Shown here piece by piece: positions 11,771-19,956 of a DNA stretch of 57,119 bases; position 1 is the stretch's first letter; every line of letters begins with the position of its first letter. Both the position numbers and the translations under genes were made by a program. Below the pieces are notes generated by a model. It was not told the origin of the DNA. It made no database searches and worked only from the letters and a program-made list of their open reading frames with translations. Source of the stretch: an uncultured cyanobacterium. Its GTDB lineage: Bacteria > Cyanobacteriota > Cyanobacteriia > PCC-6307 > Cyanobiaceae. The stretch spans positions 1 through 57,119 of the forward strand of contig CAIOGZ010000047.1 in the NCBI GenBank assembly GCA_903858015.1. Reading direction: 5' to 3'.

Positions 11771-13777
11771 TCATGCCTGGGCTATGAAGGCGGCAAATAT
11801 ATCTCGATTCACGGGCGTGTTGTGGGAGGAGAAGTAGGAGCCGTGGGCACAGCCTGGATTCACCAGGCCCATGACTTGCGGGCAGTCAACTGCTTTGAGT
11901 TCAAGGAAATCCTTGTCGACTTGGTAGGGGCGCCCCTTCAGGGCGCCGCCAACTAGATCACCGTGGGCATCGAGGTTAAGCCAACGGCCCACCATGGCGG
12001 GCCGTTGGCCATCACGATTGCTGGCTCTTAGTTTGGCCTTCACGGGCCCGATCGAGAGGGCAGACCCCACGGTAAAGAGATTGCGAACCCGTCCTGGCGT
12101 GGGCCCCTGGGCCGCCAATTCGCGCAGCGCTTCGTAGGCGACGACCGTGCCCCAGCTATGGCTGATGATGTCGAGCTGCGCACCGCTGGCCAGTAGGGGC
12201 TGCACGACACTGGTGAAGCGAGCGATGACCTGGGCTCGTATGGAATCGTTCAGCATGTAAACGGTGAAATCGTCGAGGCAATCCAGCCCGGGAATCCTGA
12301 GGGCAGTCCGTTCCTCCAGGGCCCGGGGTGCGTCCCCTTCGCCAGGTTGGGCTTGCGTGGCGATCAGTTGTTGGTCGGAGCGGTCTTGAAGGGCTTCGAT
12401 AATGGCTGCTTTGAGTTCGTCTTGCTGCTCGGCCTGGCGGGCGGCCTGCCCATCCACGGCCCGATTGAGCTGCGCCTCTAGGGCACGGTCGTTGACGAGA
12501 TCGCTCCAGAGCACTTCCCGGCGCTGCTCGCCAAGCCTGCCTGGGCCATAGGCAAGGGTGAAGGGATGCAGCGCCTGCCACCATGGATCGGAATAGCCGG
12601 CTTCGTGTTGGCAGATGCCGTGCACATACACGAGGTACCGCTCTCCAACGGCACGTAGAGGCGCTTGTGGGCCGACGCCGGCCGCTGAGCCGAATAGGCG
12701 TAACGCCTCGACCTGGGCCTCGGGGGCGAGTAAGGCGATCAGCGGAATCAACTGTTTGAGGTCATTCAGGTCCCCGGATGGCTGCGCCGTGGGAGGTTCC
12801 TCCGTGGCTGGTGGCTCGCTGTTCGTTCCGGCGGGCGTGAGTCGATTGCTGCGGAAGATGGGGCCCTGGTCGGTGGGGCCTTCGAGCTGGGGAACCTGCG
12901 AGAAGTTGGAATCCCGCAAAGCATGCTCCACTCGCTCGATCAATTGGCGGCGCGCCAGTAGCGCTCCACCCGATCGGAGCGTTTTACAGAGATAGAAGGT
13001 AAAGGCTCCGTTCGGTTGATTCTCAATCATGGCGTCCGCTGCGGTCTGGTTGTCCTTGCAGCCAGCCAGCAGCAGGTGATTCATCTGGGCTGCTGTCAAG
13101 CCCCGCTCTTGCTTGGGGCGACGCGTTGCGATCGCCGCCTTGATCGCCTCGGGCGGTTCCACATAGCGGATCCGCACCAGGTCTTCGTTTTCCGCGTCTG
13201 TGGCCAGCAAGGCTGCTTCGGTGGCGCCCAGCCCGCGGGTTTGGGTTTGGCCGGCAAGGGCGCGTTTGACGGTCGAGGCCGAATCAACCAGCATCGGAAG
13301 TTTGCCGCTGGATTGATCTGCCGCTTGGGCCATCAGCATGCGGGTGCCGGAGCCGGAATGGCAACTGTCCAAGACGACGGTGAGCTGCACACCAGCGGGC
13401 AATGTCTTGGTCCATGCTTGAAGTTCGTCGTCGAGCAAATAGGTATCGGCATTGTTGAAATCCATGTCGTAGAGGCAGATGAGTTCGTCTGCGGCATCGT
13501 TTTCATCGCCTTGAAGGTCTACGGTTTGGGAGCCGTGCCCTGAGTAGTGGAAGACGATCCTGTCGTTGGGCTTTGCGTCTTTAAATAGCCAGGCCATGGC
13601 AGATTTGACATTCTTTTTGACCACCTTGTCGTTGAGCAGAACCTTGACATTGGCTGCTGGAAAATCGAATATCTCTGTCAGCACACCATGCATGTTGTTG
13701 ACATCGTTGATGCAGCCCCGCAGGCTGCTCACTTTTTGATAGGTATTGATGCCCAGCAGCAGTGCTTTGTCAGCCAT
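11771..13777 (-). CDS. Metacaspase fused to a C-terminal alpha/beta-hydrolase
   Basis: The first ~310 residues form a type I-like metacaspase (clan CD cysteine peptidase). The catalytic dyad is seen as His81 in HYSGHGSQ and Cys139 in VLDSCHSGSG, and an acidic DENDAADE stretch (91-98) fits the Arg/Lys-specific S1 pocket. A Pro/Glu-rich linker (about 312-376) leads to an alpha/beta-hydrolase: YVHGI (383-387, oxyanion region), the nucleophile elbow ISHSWGT with Ser541, Asp603 or Asp607 in NLDAHGD, and His645 or His652 near the C-terminus. I see no signal peptide or membrane segment. Base composition looks lower in GC than that of its neighbours, which hints at transfer. Proteolytic release or activation of the hydrolase is inference only. 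It converges on nifJ. Confidence 0.88.
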   Translation of the reverse strand: MADKALLLGINTYQKVSSLRGCINDVNNMHGVLTEIFDFPAANVKVLLNDKVVKKNVKSAMAWLFKDAKPNDRIVFHYSGHGSQTVDLQGDENDAADELICLYDMDFNNADTYLLDDELQAWTKTLPAGVQLTVVLDSCHSGSGTRMLMAQAADQSSGKLPMLVDSASTVKRALAGQTQTRGLGATEAALLATDAENEDLVRIRYVEPPEAIKAAIATRRPKQERGLTAAQMNHLLLAGCKDNQTAADAMIENQPNGAFTFYLCKTLRSGGALLARRQLIERVEHALRDSNFSQVPQLEGPTDQGPIFRSNRLTPAGTNSEPPATEEPPTAQPSGDLNDLKQLIPLIALLAPEAQVEALRLFGSAAGVGPQAPLRAVGERYLVYVHGICQHEAGYSDPWWQALHPFTLAYGPGRLGEQRREVLWSDLVNDRALEAQLNRAVDGQAARQAEQQDELKAAIIEALQDRSDQQLIATQAQPGEGDAPRALEERTALRIPGLDCLDDFTVYMLNDSIRAQVIARFTSVVQPLLASGAQLDIISHSWGTVVAYEALRELAAQGPTPGRVRNLFTVGSALSIGPVKAKLRASNRDGQRPAMVGRWLNLDAHGDLVGGALKGRPYQVDKDFLELKAVDCPQVMGLVNPGCAHGSYFSSHNTPVNRDIFAAFIAQA

Positions 13778-14114
13778 GGACGTTGCCTCGTCGGGTTAGG
13801 GCCGGCCTAATCCAAGGGCTTTTGGCCACAGCTGAGATCAATTTAAGGCCCATTAATGGCTTAACTGAGGCACCATGCTGTATCTAGGCTTCAGGGTTAG
13901 CGGCTCCGCGGCGCCGCCACGTCGCTGGGTAAGTTGCTGGCTAAGTTGCTCGAGCTACTCTCCCGGCTGCTTGCTACCCTCCCGATTGAGACTTGTCCTC
14001 CCGGCTGCCAGTTATCCCCCCCTATTCTCTTGCCCGCTCAAGCGACAGCACCGCCAGCACTGAAACCCCAAAAGCTAAATCACGATTGCAGCTAAGCCAT
14101 CAGCGCGTAGCCAC
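13778..14114. other. Intergenic region, no convincing gene
   Basis: About 340 bp separate the methyltransferase end from the metacaspase start. Short imperfect direct repeats occur at about 13927-13950 (TAAGTTGCTGG and CTAAGTTGCT) and 13961-14010 (CTCCCGGCTGC twice). The stretch next to 13777 must hold the metacaspase promoter. No RNA gene or coding frame is supported. Confidence 0.5.
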
Positions 14115-14915
14115 TCAAGGCCAAGTCGCCACCAGTTCCTGGTGGCTAACCACAAGCGAGGCCTGGCCGCGCTCGATTTGGCTGGCCCGCCGCGCCGACC
14201 ATGCCGTAATCGCGGCGGCCTCCTGGCCGCGGGCTCCCCGTAGGGCGGCTTCGCTGAGGCTGGCGACCATGGCGGGCAGCATGGCGCTGTCGCTGGCGGC
14301 GATGCGCCAGTAGCTGTCGCGCAGCTCGGTTTGAGCGCCGCGCGCACGCAGGGCCGCAGCGAGCCGGAAGGCGGCAGCGGGGCCGAGGGCCCTTCCGAAG
14401 CCCTTATCGGTGAGCATGTCGCGGTGGAAGGCCCGCGCCAGCAGCGAATCCGCGGCATCAGCGGGCTGCCATTGCATCCGTCCGTCGTAGCTGAGCACCG
14501 CGAGCAGGGGCAGGCGCCGGTTGGCCAGCAGGTCGGCCAGTTGGCTGATCCAGGCTGCTGAAACCAGATCGAGCAGGGCGGCGCAGCTCACCGCCGCCGC
14601 TCCGGCCAGGGCGGCCTCGAGCTCCATGCGGAGGTCGAGCTGGCTGATGGTTACCGATGCATCGTCGGCGAAGCGACGCTGCGCTAGCGCCAGCAGGGCG
14701 GCATCGTTGTCCACATGGCGCCAGGCCAGTTGCAGATCCAGCTCCGCCGCCAGGCTGCGCAGCCGGCTGATGTTGGAGCCCGTTCCGGCAGCCAGGTCCA
14801 CCAGCAGGGATCCCGGCGCCAGGGGGGCCAGGAAGGCGCTCGCCAGGGCGTCGTCGCGGGCGGCGTAATCGAAGGGTTCGCGCCGGGCCAGCCAGGCGGC
14901 GGCAAAGCTGCTCAT
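14115..14915 (-). CDS. Class I SAM-dependent methyltransferase of the RibD/PTPS-like operon
   Basis: The SAM-binding motif LVDLAAGTGSN (about residues 38-48) and the acidic end of strand 2 (WRHVDND) identify a Rossmann-fold methyltransferase of 266 residues. The substrate is not recognisable. The protein is cytosolic. It is the last gene of a four-gene minus-strand run, starting 34 bp after the PTPS-like gene, so it probably methylates an intermediate or product of that pathway. This is context inference. Confidence 0.8.
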   Translation of the reverse strand: MSSFAAAWLARREPFDYAARDDALASAFLAPLAPGSLLVDLAAGTGSNISRLRSLAAELDLQLAWRHVDNDAALLALAQRRFADDASVTISQLDLRMELEAALAGAAAVSCAALLDLVSAAWISQLADLLANRRLPLLAVLSYDGRMQWQPADAADSLLARAFHRDMLTDKGFGRALGPAAAFRLAAALRARGAQTELRDSYWRIAASDSAMLPAMVASLSEAALRGARGQEAAAITAWSARRASQIERGQASLVVSHQELVATWP

Positions 14916-14949
14916 GGCGCCAGCCGCAGGGCAGCGGCCTGGATCCGCT

Positions 14950-15348
14950 TCAAGTCAGCGCTGCCTCGTAGGCGGCCCAGGCGGTGGGGGATTCACGCAG
15001 GGTGAGCTTCATCGTTTGGGGCGGTGGCGAGGGCGCCAGGGCGCCGGCGGCGATGGCGGCTTGGGCCCGCCGCCAAAGATCGCCGGCTAGAAATTCGGTC
15101 GTGGTGTTGAGGCCCTTAAACGCCGGCTCGTCGTCGAGGTTGCGATAGTTGAGCTCAGCGAGAATCGCAGCCAGCATCTCGGCCAGCCGGCCGATATCGG
15201 CAACGAGGCCATGGCCATCGAGGCTGGCGGCCTTGATCTCCAGTTCCACCGCATAGGTGGCGCCATGCAAGCGCTGGGCCGGCCCGAAGACTTCACCTTG
15301 GAAGCTATGGGCAATCATAAAGTGGTTGCAAACGGTGAGGCTGTACAT
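14950..15348 (-). CDS. 6-pyruvoyl-tetrahydropterin synthase / QueD-like protein with altered active site
   Basis: The 132-residue protein has the T-fold pattern of PTPS/QueD: an N-terminal strand ending MIAHSF, a second His in RLHGATYAVEL, then DIGRLAEML, LNYRNLDD and NTTTEFLA. Canonical enzymes carry a zinc triad (AH and HGH) and a catalytic Cys shortly before HGH. Here HGH reads HGA and there is no Cys in that loop, so normal PTPS or QueD chemistry is unlikely. The conserved E in TTTEF, which corresponds to the pterin-binding Glu, is kept. I read it as a divergent subfamily using a pterin-like substrate. It lies 26 bp downstream of the MDR gene. Confidence 0.8.
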   Translation of the reverse strand: MYSLTVCNHFMIAHSFQGEVFGPAQRLHGATYAVELEIKAASLDGHGLVADIGRLAEMLAAILAELNYRNLDDEPAFKGLNTTTEFLAGDLWRRAQAAIAAGALAPSPPPQTMKLTLRESPTAWAAYEAALT

Positions 15349-15374
15349 CGGCGTCTGCGACCTTCATTAACGGC

Positions 15375-16334
15375 TTATTCATAGTCAACCACGCTATGGG
15401 GCCGCTCCGGGTTGGTTTCCAGCAGCGCCGGTAGGCTGGTCGGCAGGGTGGCGAAGTCGAGGCGGGGTCCGAGTAAGAGGTCGTAGCGGGGGTCAGTGAG
15501 TAGCTCCAGGGCCTGGGCGAGCCGCTGGCGGTGGGTTGTGGTGGCCCGCCGGGCCGCTGCCACCTGGCCCACCTGGGAGGCGATCAAGCGCAGCCGCCGC
15601 GCATGGAAGGCGCCACCCAAGGGGAGGGTCACCGGCCGGTCGCCGAACCAGCTCAGCTCCAGGATGCGGGCCTCAAACGCCGCCACGTCCAGGGCGGCGA
15701 CCAGCCCAGCGGGATTGCCGCTGGCGTGGAAGATCAGATCAAATTCGCCGGCTGCGGCCGGCGCGGCCTCCAGGCCCAAGGCGCGGGCCAGCTCCAGGCG
15801 CGCCGGCTCGGGGTCCACCAGCAGGGGCGCAACCCCCAGCACCGCCTTGGCTAGGCAGGCCACCAGCAGGCCCACCACGCCGCCACCGATCACCGCCACG
15901 CGCTCCGAGCCCACCAGCTCCGCATCCCAGCTGGCGTTGAGCGCGGTTTCCATGTTGGCCGCCAGGGTGGCGCGGGCATCGGGTACGGCGGCGGGGATCG
16001 GGCAGGCCCAGGCGGCGGGCAGCAGGCAGCGCTCTTGGTGCGGATGCAGCACGAACACCCGTTCGCCGGCGCGGGGCCCCGCCTCCACCCGCCCCACGGC
16101 GCTGTAGCCGTATTTCACCGGAAAGGGGAAATCGCCCTGCTGGAAGGGGCAGCGCATCCGTTCGAACTCGCTGGGCGGCACCTGCCCGCGCAGCACCAGC
16201 CGCTCCGTACCGCGGCTGATGCCGCTGGCGACGATGCGAATCGGGAGCGCGTCGTCGCCGGCTGGGGGCAGCTCGACAGAGCGCAACTCAACCCGGCCCG
16301 GGGCGACGTACCAGAGACTGCGGGCCGTGGTCAT
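15375..16334 (-). CDS. Zinc-less MDR (alcohol-dehydrogenase-like) oxidoreductase
   Basis: This 319-residue protein has the GroES-like N-terminal part (VASGISRGTERLV, KYGYSAVGRVEAGP, GERVFVLHPHQ) and a nucleotide-binding domain (VAVIGGGVVGLLVA). The SGISRGTE segment resembles BchC-type dehydrogenases. The four-Cys structural zinc lobe of classical ADHs is missing and the length is short. It is a likely NAD(P)-dependent oxidoreductase of unknown substrate. Its start overlaps the end of the RibD-like gene by 4 bp, so the two are translationally coupled. Confidence 0.82.
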   Translation of the reverse strand: MTTARSLWYVAPGRVELRSVELPPAGDDALPIRIVASGISRGTERLVLRGQVPPSEFERMRCPFQQGDFPFPVKYGYSAVGRVEAGPRAGERVFVLHPHQERCLLPAAWACPIPAAVPDARATLAANMETALNASWDAELVGSERVAVIGGGVVGLLVACLAKAVLGVAPLLVDPEPARLELARALGLEAAPAAAGEFDLIFHASGNPAGLVAALDVAAFEARILELSWFGDRPVTLPLGGAFHARRLRLIASQVGQVAAARRATTTHRQRLAQALELLTDPRYDLLLGPRLDFATLPTSLPALLETNPERPHSVVDYE

Positions 16335-17197
16335 CGAAGCTGCAGCTCGTAGAGCAGATCCTCGCCGAGCGGCAGCCGGCGGTGCGCCGGCCGCAGGGCC
16401 TGGTCGAGGGTGTCGATCGCGGGCAGGCTCAGCCCCTGGCGCCCGGAACCGATCAGCAGCGGCGCCACCACCAAATGGAGCTGATCCAAGGCACCGGCCG
16501 CCAGGAAGCGCGACACCGTGATGCCGCCGCCCTCCACCAGCACGCGATGGGCACCGCGGGCCGCCAGCAGGGCGAGCACAGCGGCGGGTGCGAACCCAGA
16601 GCCATCGGCTGCGGCGGGTAGGAAGGCGGTCTCGATCTGCGGCGGATCAGGCGGCTGCTGCCCAGCCGGCGTCGCAGCGGCGGCGGCGATCACCAGGGTT
16701 GGCGCCTGGCCGTCGTTGAACAGGCGCCGTTGGCGGGCAAGCCTGCGGCCCGGATCCAACACGACCCGCCAGGGATTGGGGCCGCTGCAATGGCGCACAG
16801 TTAGCTGGGGATCGTCGGCGAGCACGGTGCCGGCGCCGACAACCACCGCATCGACCAGCGCCCGCAGCCGGTGCAGATGCAGCAGGCTCTCGGGGCCGTT
16901 CACATAGTGGGAATGGCCGCTCTCGGTGGCGATGCGGCCGTCGAGGCTCTGCCCCAGCTGCCCGATCACCAGCTGGGGCCTGAGCAGCGGCAGGTACTGA
17001 TCCAGCAGGGCGGCGGCGGCGGCATCGATCGAGGCAGCGGCGGCGACCTCGCCCGAGCGCCAGGGTTGGCCTGTCCTCAGTTCCAACCCAGGCGAGCTGC
17101 CATCGCTGAGCCAGATCGGCTCCGGCGCGATCCCCGGCCGCCAGCAGGATCGGGCCCTGAGCAGGGCCGCCCAGGCCGATTCAGCGTCGATCGTCAT
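16331..17197 (-). CDS. RibD C-terminal-like (DHFR-fold) reductase
   Basis: The conserved domain is the RibD/pyrimidine-reductase fold: GQLGQSLDGRIA, then VDAVVVGAGTVLADDPQLTV, and VLVEGGG near the C-terminus. The deaminase half of bifunctional RibD (HAE and PCxxC zinc motifs) is absent. Instead there are ~90 N-terminal residues of no recognised family. The fold reduces 5-amino-6-ribosylaminouracil in riboflavin synthesis or pterins in related enzymes; here the substrate is unknown. I start at the ATG at 17197, since the further upstream frame is not family-like. It is the first gene of the four-gene operon. Confidence 0.82.
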   Translation of the reverse strand: MTIDAESAWAALLRARSCWRPGIAPEPIWLSDGSSPGLELRTGQPWRSGEVAAAASIDAAAAALLDQYLPLLRPQLVIGQLGQSLDGRIATESGHSHYVNGPESLLHLHRLRALVDAVVVGAGTVLADDPQLTVRHCSGPNPWRVVLDPGRRLARQRRLFNDGQAPTLVIAAAAATPAGQQPPDPPQIETAFLPAAADGSGFAPAAVLALLAARGAHRVLVEGGGITVSRFLAAGALDQLHLVVAPLLIGSGRQGLSLPAIDTLDQALRPAHRRLPLGEDLLYELQLR

Positions 17198-17479
17198 GGC
17201 TGGGCTCCAGGGGTGGGGTTCGGCACTTGCGGTGGTGGTGCTTGCCAGTCGTGGCGATCGTGATCGGTTCAGGCGATTGCAACAAGCTCGGGATTGGCCC
17301 CGCCCACGCAAGGGTCAGCGCCTTGGTCCTGCGCTTTAGCGCCAGCCCTGCAGCTCTCCACCCCCCAAGAAGCCAGTCAGAATTTCTTTATTCCCCCTCC
17401 ACTCTCCTCAGCTCCACTAGCCTTCTTCGTTCCCATTAGACCCCCTTCAACCCCCCTCCGCCCTGATCAGGCCCCACCG

Positions 17480-18532
17480 ATGTCCCCCGCGGCGGCGATG
17501 CTCCCCCCCGACCTCTCCACCAGCTGGTTGGGATTGCCGCTGCGCAGCCCGCTGGTGGTGGGGGCCGCGGCGCCGCTGAGTGGTGATGTTGGCCAACTTT
17601 TGGAGTTGGAGCGCTACGGCGCGGCGGCGATTGTGCTGCATTCGTTGTTTGAGGAGCAGCTGGAGCACGAGCAGCTGGCGATGCATCGCCAAGGGCTAGT
17701 CGGCAGCGACAGCCATGCCGAAGCCCTCAGTTATGTGGCCGAGGCGGCGTTGTTCCATGGCGGCCCCGACCACTACCTGCGCCTGATCGAGCAGGGCCGC
17801 GCCCGCTTGCCGATCCCCCTGGTCGCCAGCCTCAATGGCTGCCACCGGGGCAGCTGGGTGCGTTTTGCCCGCCAGCTGGAGTCGGCCGGTGCCCAGGCCC
17901 TGGAGCTCAACATCTACGCCATCCCCACCGACCCGGAGCGCAGCAGCGCTTCGATTGAAGCGGAGCTGGTGGCGATCGTGGCCGAGGTGGCGGCGGCGGT
18001 GACCCTACCGCTGGCGGTCAAGCTCGGCCCCTTCTACACCAACCTCGCCGCCCTGGCCCAGCAGCTGGAGCAGGCGGGTGCGGCTGGCCTTACCCTATTC
18101 AACCGCTTTTACCAGCCCGATCTAGATATTGAAGCCCTCGAGATCCGCTCCAACCTGCTGCTTTCCACCCCCCATGATTTGCGCCTACCGCTGCGCTGGA
18201 TCGCCCTGCTGCACGGCCGCCGCGCCCTCGACCTGGCTGCCAGCGGTGGTGTCCACCGCGGCACGGATTTGGTGCGGCTGTTGATGGCCGGTGCCTGCTG
18301 CACCCAGGTGGTGGGGGCCTTGCTGCGCCATGGTCCGGGCCGGCTGGCGGGCCTGCTGGAGGAGCTGGGCTTTTGGCTGGCCGAGCACGGCTACGGATCG
18401 CTGCGGCAGTTGATCGGTTGCCTCGACCAGCGGCACTGTGCCGATCCGGCCGCCTACGAGCGGGCCCAGTACATCCAGGCCCTGCAGTCCTATCCGCTGG
18501 CTGATGCGATCAGCGGGCCGGGGCCCTGGTGA
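17480..18532 (+). CDS. Dihydroorotate dehydrogenase-like flavoprotein
   Basis: The protein has the FMN TIM-barrel layout of class 1 dihydroorotate dehydrogenases (SPLVVGAAAPLSG, LVASLNG, LELNIYAIPTDP, LAVKLGPFYTN, TLFNRFYQPDLD, ASGGVHRGTDL). It belongs to the DHOD-like branch often found beside nifJ/porA in bacteria, rather than the PyrD used for pyrimidine synthesis. In this window it lies 5.7 kb from nifJ. I chose the ATG at 17480 because the upstream frame is not conserved-looking; 17498 is also possible. The product is 350 residues and cytosolic. The true substrate is unknown. Confidence 0.85.
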   Translation: MSPAAAMLPPDLSTSWLGLPLRSPLVVGAAAPLSGDVGQLLELERYGAAAIVLHSLFEEQLEHEQLAMHRQGLVGSDSHAEALSYVAEAALFHGGPDHYLRLIEQGRARLPIPLVASLNGCHRGSWVRFARQLESAGAQALELNIYAIPTDPERSSASIEAELVAIVAEVAAAVTLPLAVKLGPFYTNLAALAQQLEQAGAAGLTLFNRFYQPDLDIEALEIRSNLLLSTPHDLRLPLRWIALLHGRRALDLAASGGVHRGTDLVRLLMAGACCTQVVGALLRHGPGRLAGLLEELGFWLAEHGYGSLRQLIGCLDQRHCADPAAYERAQYIQALQSYPLADAISGPGPW

Positions 18533-18543
18533 AGGCGGCAGCT

Positions 18544-19236
18544 TCAGGGCTGAATCTTCACCGGTGTACCCAGCGGTGTGCGCTCAAATAACCAGCGGGC
18601 GGTGGCGCTGCCGGTGCGCACACAGCCGTGGCTGCGGCGCACGCCAAACGGCTCGCCGGCCGCCTCCTGCCAGGGGGCCCCATGGATGCAGATCGCATTC
18701 GGCTCCAGGCCACCGCCCGCCAGGCAGAGGGCATGGGGCACGGCCGGCACGTAATAGTCGCGGCCCCGCATCGGGGTGCTGAGAAAGCGGCCGGCCACGT
18801 GGAAATCGCCCGTGGGGGTGGGGCTGGCGGCCCTGCCGCTCGACACCGGGCGCCGGTAGAGCAGCCGATGCTCAAGGTCAAAGGCGCTGAGGCGCTGGCT
18901 GGAGAGGTCGATCAGCAGCGCCGCCACGGCAGGGGGGGCGGGCTTTGTTGCTGCCTTGAGGTTTGGGGCGGGGGCGGGCTTCGCTTTGGGTGCGGACGGC
19001 TGCGGGGCGGCGGCAGATGGTTTTGGAGCGAAGGGGGGGTTCGCGGGGGAAAGCGTTCCCCCTGGGGCGGTGGGGTTGGACTGGGCAAGCCCTCGCCCAG
19101 CTCCTAGTCCTAGTCCTAGTTCCATCCCCATCCCCATGCCTAGCCCCAGCCCGAGCGGCGGCAGGGTGGACATGGCCGCAACGATTGCTTGGCTCGGCTG
19201 CCGGCGGGCTGGTTGGCTGCTCAGGCTGCGGGGCAT
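18544..19236 (-). CDS. L,D-transpeptidase (YkuD family), secreted
   Basis: The C-terminal domain (about residues 105-230) is a YkuD catalytic domain with CIHGAP and the Cys motif VRRSHGCVR. These enzymes make 3-3 cross-links in peptidoglycan or attach proteins to it, in the periplasm. The N-terminus has a hydrophobic Gly/Leu/Met run (GLGLGMGMGM) ending GLAQ that could act as a signal or anchor, then a Pro/Ala/Lys-rich linker. The Gly/Leu run is encoded by 6-bp repeats near 19100-19155. The gene converges on the DHOD-like gene with an 11-bp gap. Start 19236 is uncertain; Met22 is an alternative. Confidence 0.88.
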   Translation of the reverse strand: MPRSLSSQPARRQPSQAIVAAMSTLPPLGLGLGMGMGMELGLGLGAGRGLAQSNPTAPGGTLSPANPPFAPKPSAAAPQPSAPKAKPAPAPNLKAATKPAPPAVAALLIDLSSQRLSAFDLEHRLLYRRPVSSGRAASPTPTGDFHVAGRFLSTPMRGRDYYVPAVPHALCLAGGGLEPNAICIHGAPWQEAAGEPFGVRRSHGCVRTGSATARWLFERTPLGTPVKIQP

Positions 19237-19298
19237 CGAGGGCGGAGCGCCTGGACTTCCATCCTGGCCATCGATTGAGGCAGCGATTGAGGCAGCGA

Positions 19299-19523
19299 TT
19301 GAGGGGGCGCTGCCTCAAGGAGGACCGGACCCTGCAGCTGCCGGCCGGAACCCCCATGGGTCGTGTGACCGTCGCGATCACGCCGGCCGATGAGGCCGCA
19401 CCGACAGCCCGCCGGCTCCTGGCCAAGCTGCTGGACCTCCAGGCCGCCATCCCCGTGGCCGAGGGCCTCTGCCAAGAGCAGATTGACACCGCACTGGAGC
19501 GTGAGCGGGCCTCCTGGCGCTGA
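19299..19523 (+). CDS. Small orphan antitoxin-like protein, possibly a fragment
   Basis: The frame encodes about 74 residues if a TTG at 19299 is used, or 55 from the ATG at 19356. The pattern (LQLPAGTPMGRVTVAITP, then RRLLAKLLDL, then EEIDTALERERASW-like EQIDTALERERASWR) resembles short antitoxins with a beta-strand N-terminus and an acidic C-terminal helix. No toxin frame follows in the next 170 bp. The upstream flank carries a 12-bp tandem repeat (GATTGAGGCAGC). I treat it as a leftover antitoxin; the family match is from memory and weak. Confidence 0.35.
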   Translation: MRGRCLKEDRTLQLPAGTPMGRVTVAITPADEAAPTARRLLAKLLDLQAAIPVAEGLCQEQIDTALERERASWR

Positions 19524-19669
19524 GCAGTTGCGGCGTCGCAGCTCGGCATCGGGCGCCTTGATCCCGCCCGGATCTACGAACCCCGCCAGCTGGCGGATCT
19601 CGCAGCGGGGAGAGAAGGAGGCCATCACGAGGAGGCGAGGGAGATCAAGGAGCAGCCAAGAGATCAGCG

Positions 19670-19690
19670 TGTAAGGCAGATCGCCTTACA
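19670..19690. promoter_or_regulatory. Palindromic operator candidate of the AbrB-type antitoxin
   Basis: Arms TGTAAGGC and GCCTTACA form a perfect 8-bp inverted repeat with a 5-bp spacer, ending 8 bp before the ATG at 19699. TTACAAT at 19686-19692 could serve as a -10 element, so a bound antitoxin would block transcription. Autorepression at such a site is usual for AbrB-fold antitoxins. Confidence 0.5.
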
Positions 19691-19698
19691 ATCGCGTC

Positions 19699-19956
19699 AT
19701 GACCACCGTCACGCTCACCTCCAAAGGCCAGCTCACCCTCCCCAGGCCACTGCGGGATGCCCTCGGACTGGCGCCCGGGGCCCGGCTGCAGGCCAGCATC
19801 GACCGGCAGGGGCGGCTGGTGCTGGTGCCCTCGAAATATGAGCCGGAGGAGCTGTTCCTCCACCGCCCCAAGGTCAACCGCTGCCTGAGCCTTGAGCAGA
19901 TGGAGCAGGCCATCGCCGCTGCCGCAGGCAGGTCAGATGATCGTGAGGACGCTTGA
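19699..19956 (+). CDS. AbrB/SpoVT-fold (VapB-type) antitoxin
   Basis: The 85-residue protein starts with the swapped-hairpin DNA-binding motif TVTLTSKGQLTLPRPLRDAL and GLAPGARL. A C-terminal toxin-binding region rich in Glu/Gln follows. It would bind and neutralise the PIN toxin encoded directly downstream and repress its own promoter at the palindrome at 19670. Its 3' end overlaps the PIN frame by 20 bp, a typical antitoxin-toxin arrangement. Confidence 0.85.
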   Translation: MTTVTLTSKGQLTLPRPLRDALGLAPGARLQASIDRQGRLVLVPSKYEPEELFLHRPKVNRCLSLEQMEQAIAAAAGRSDDREDA

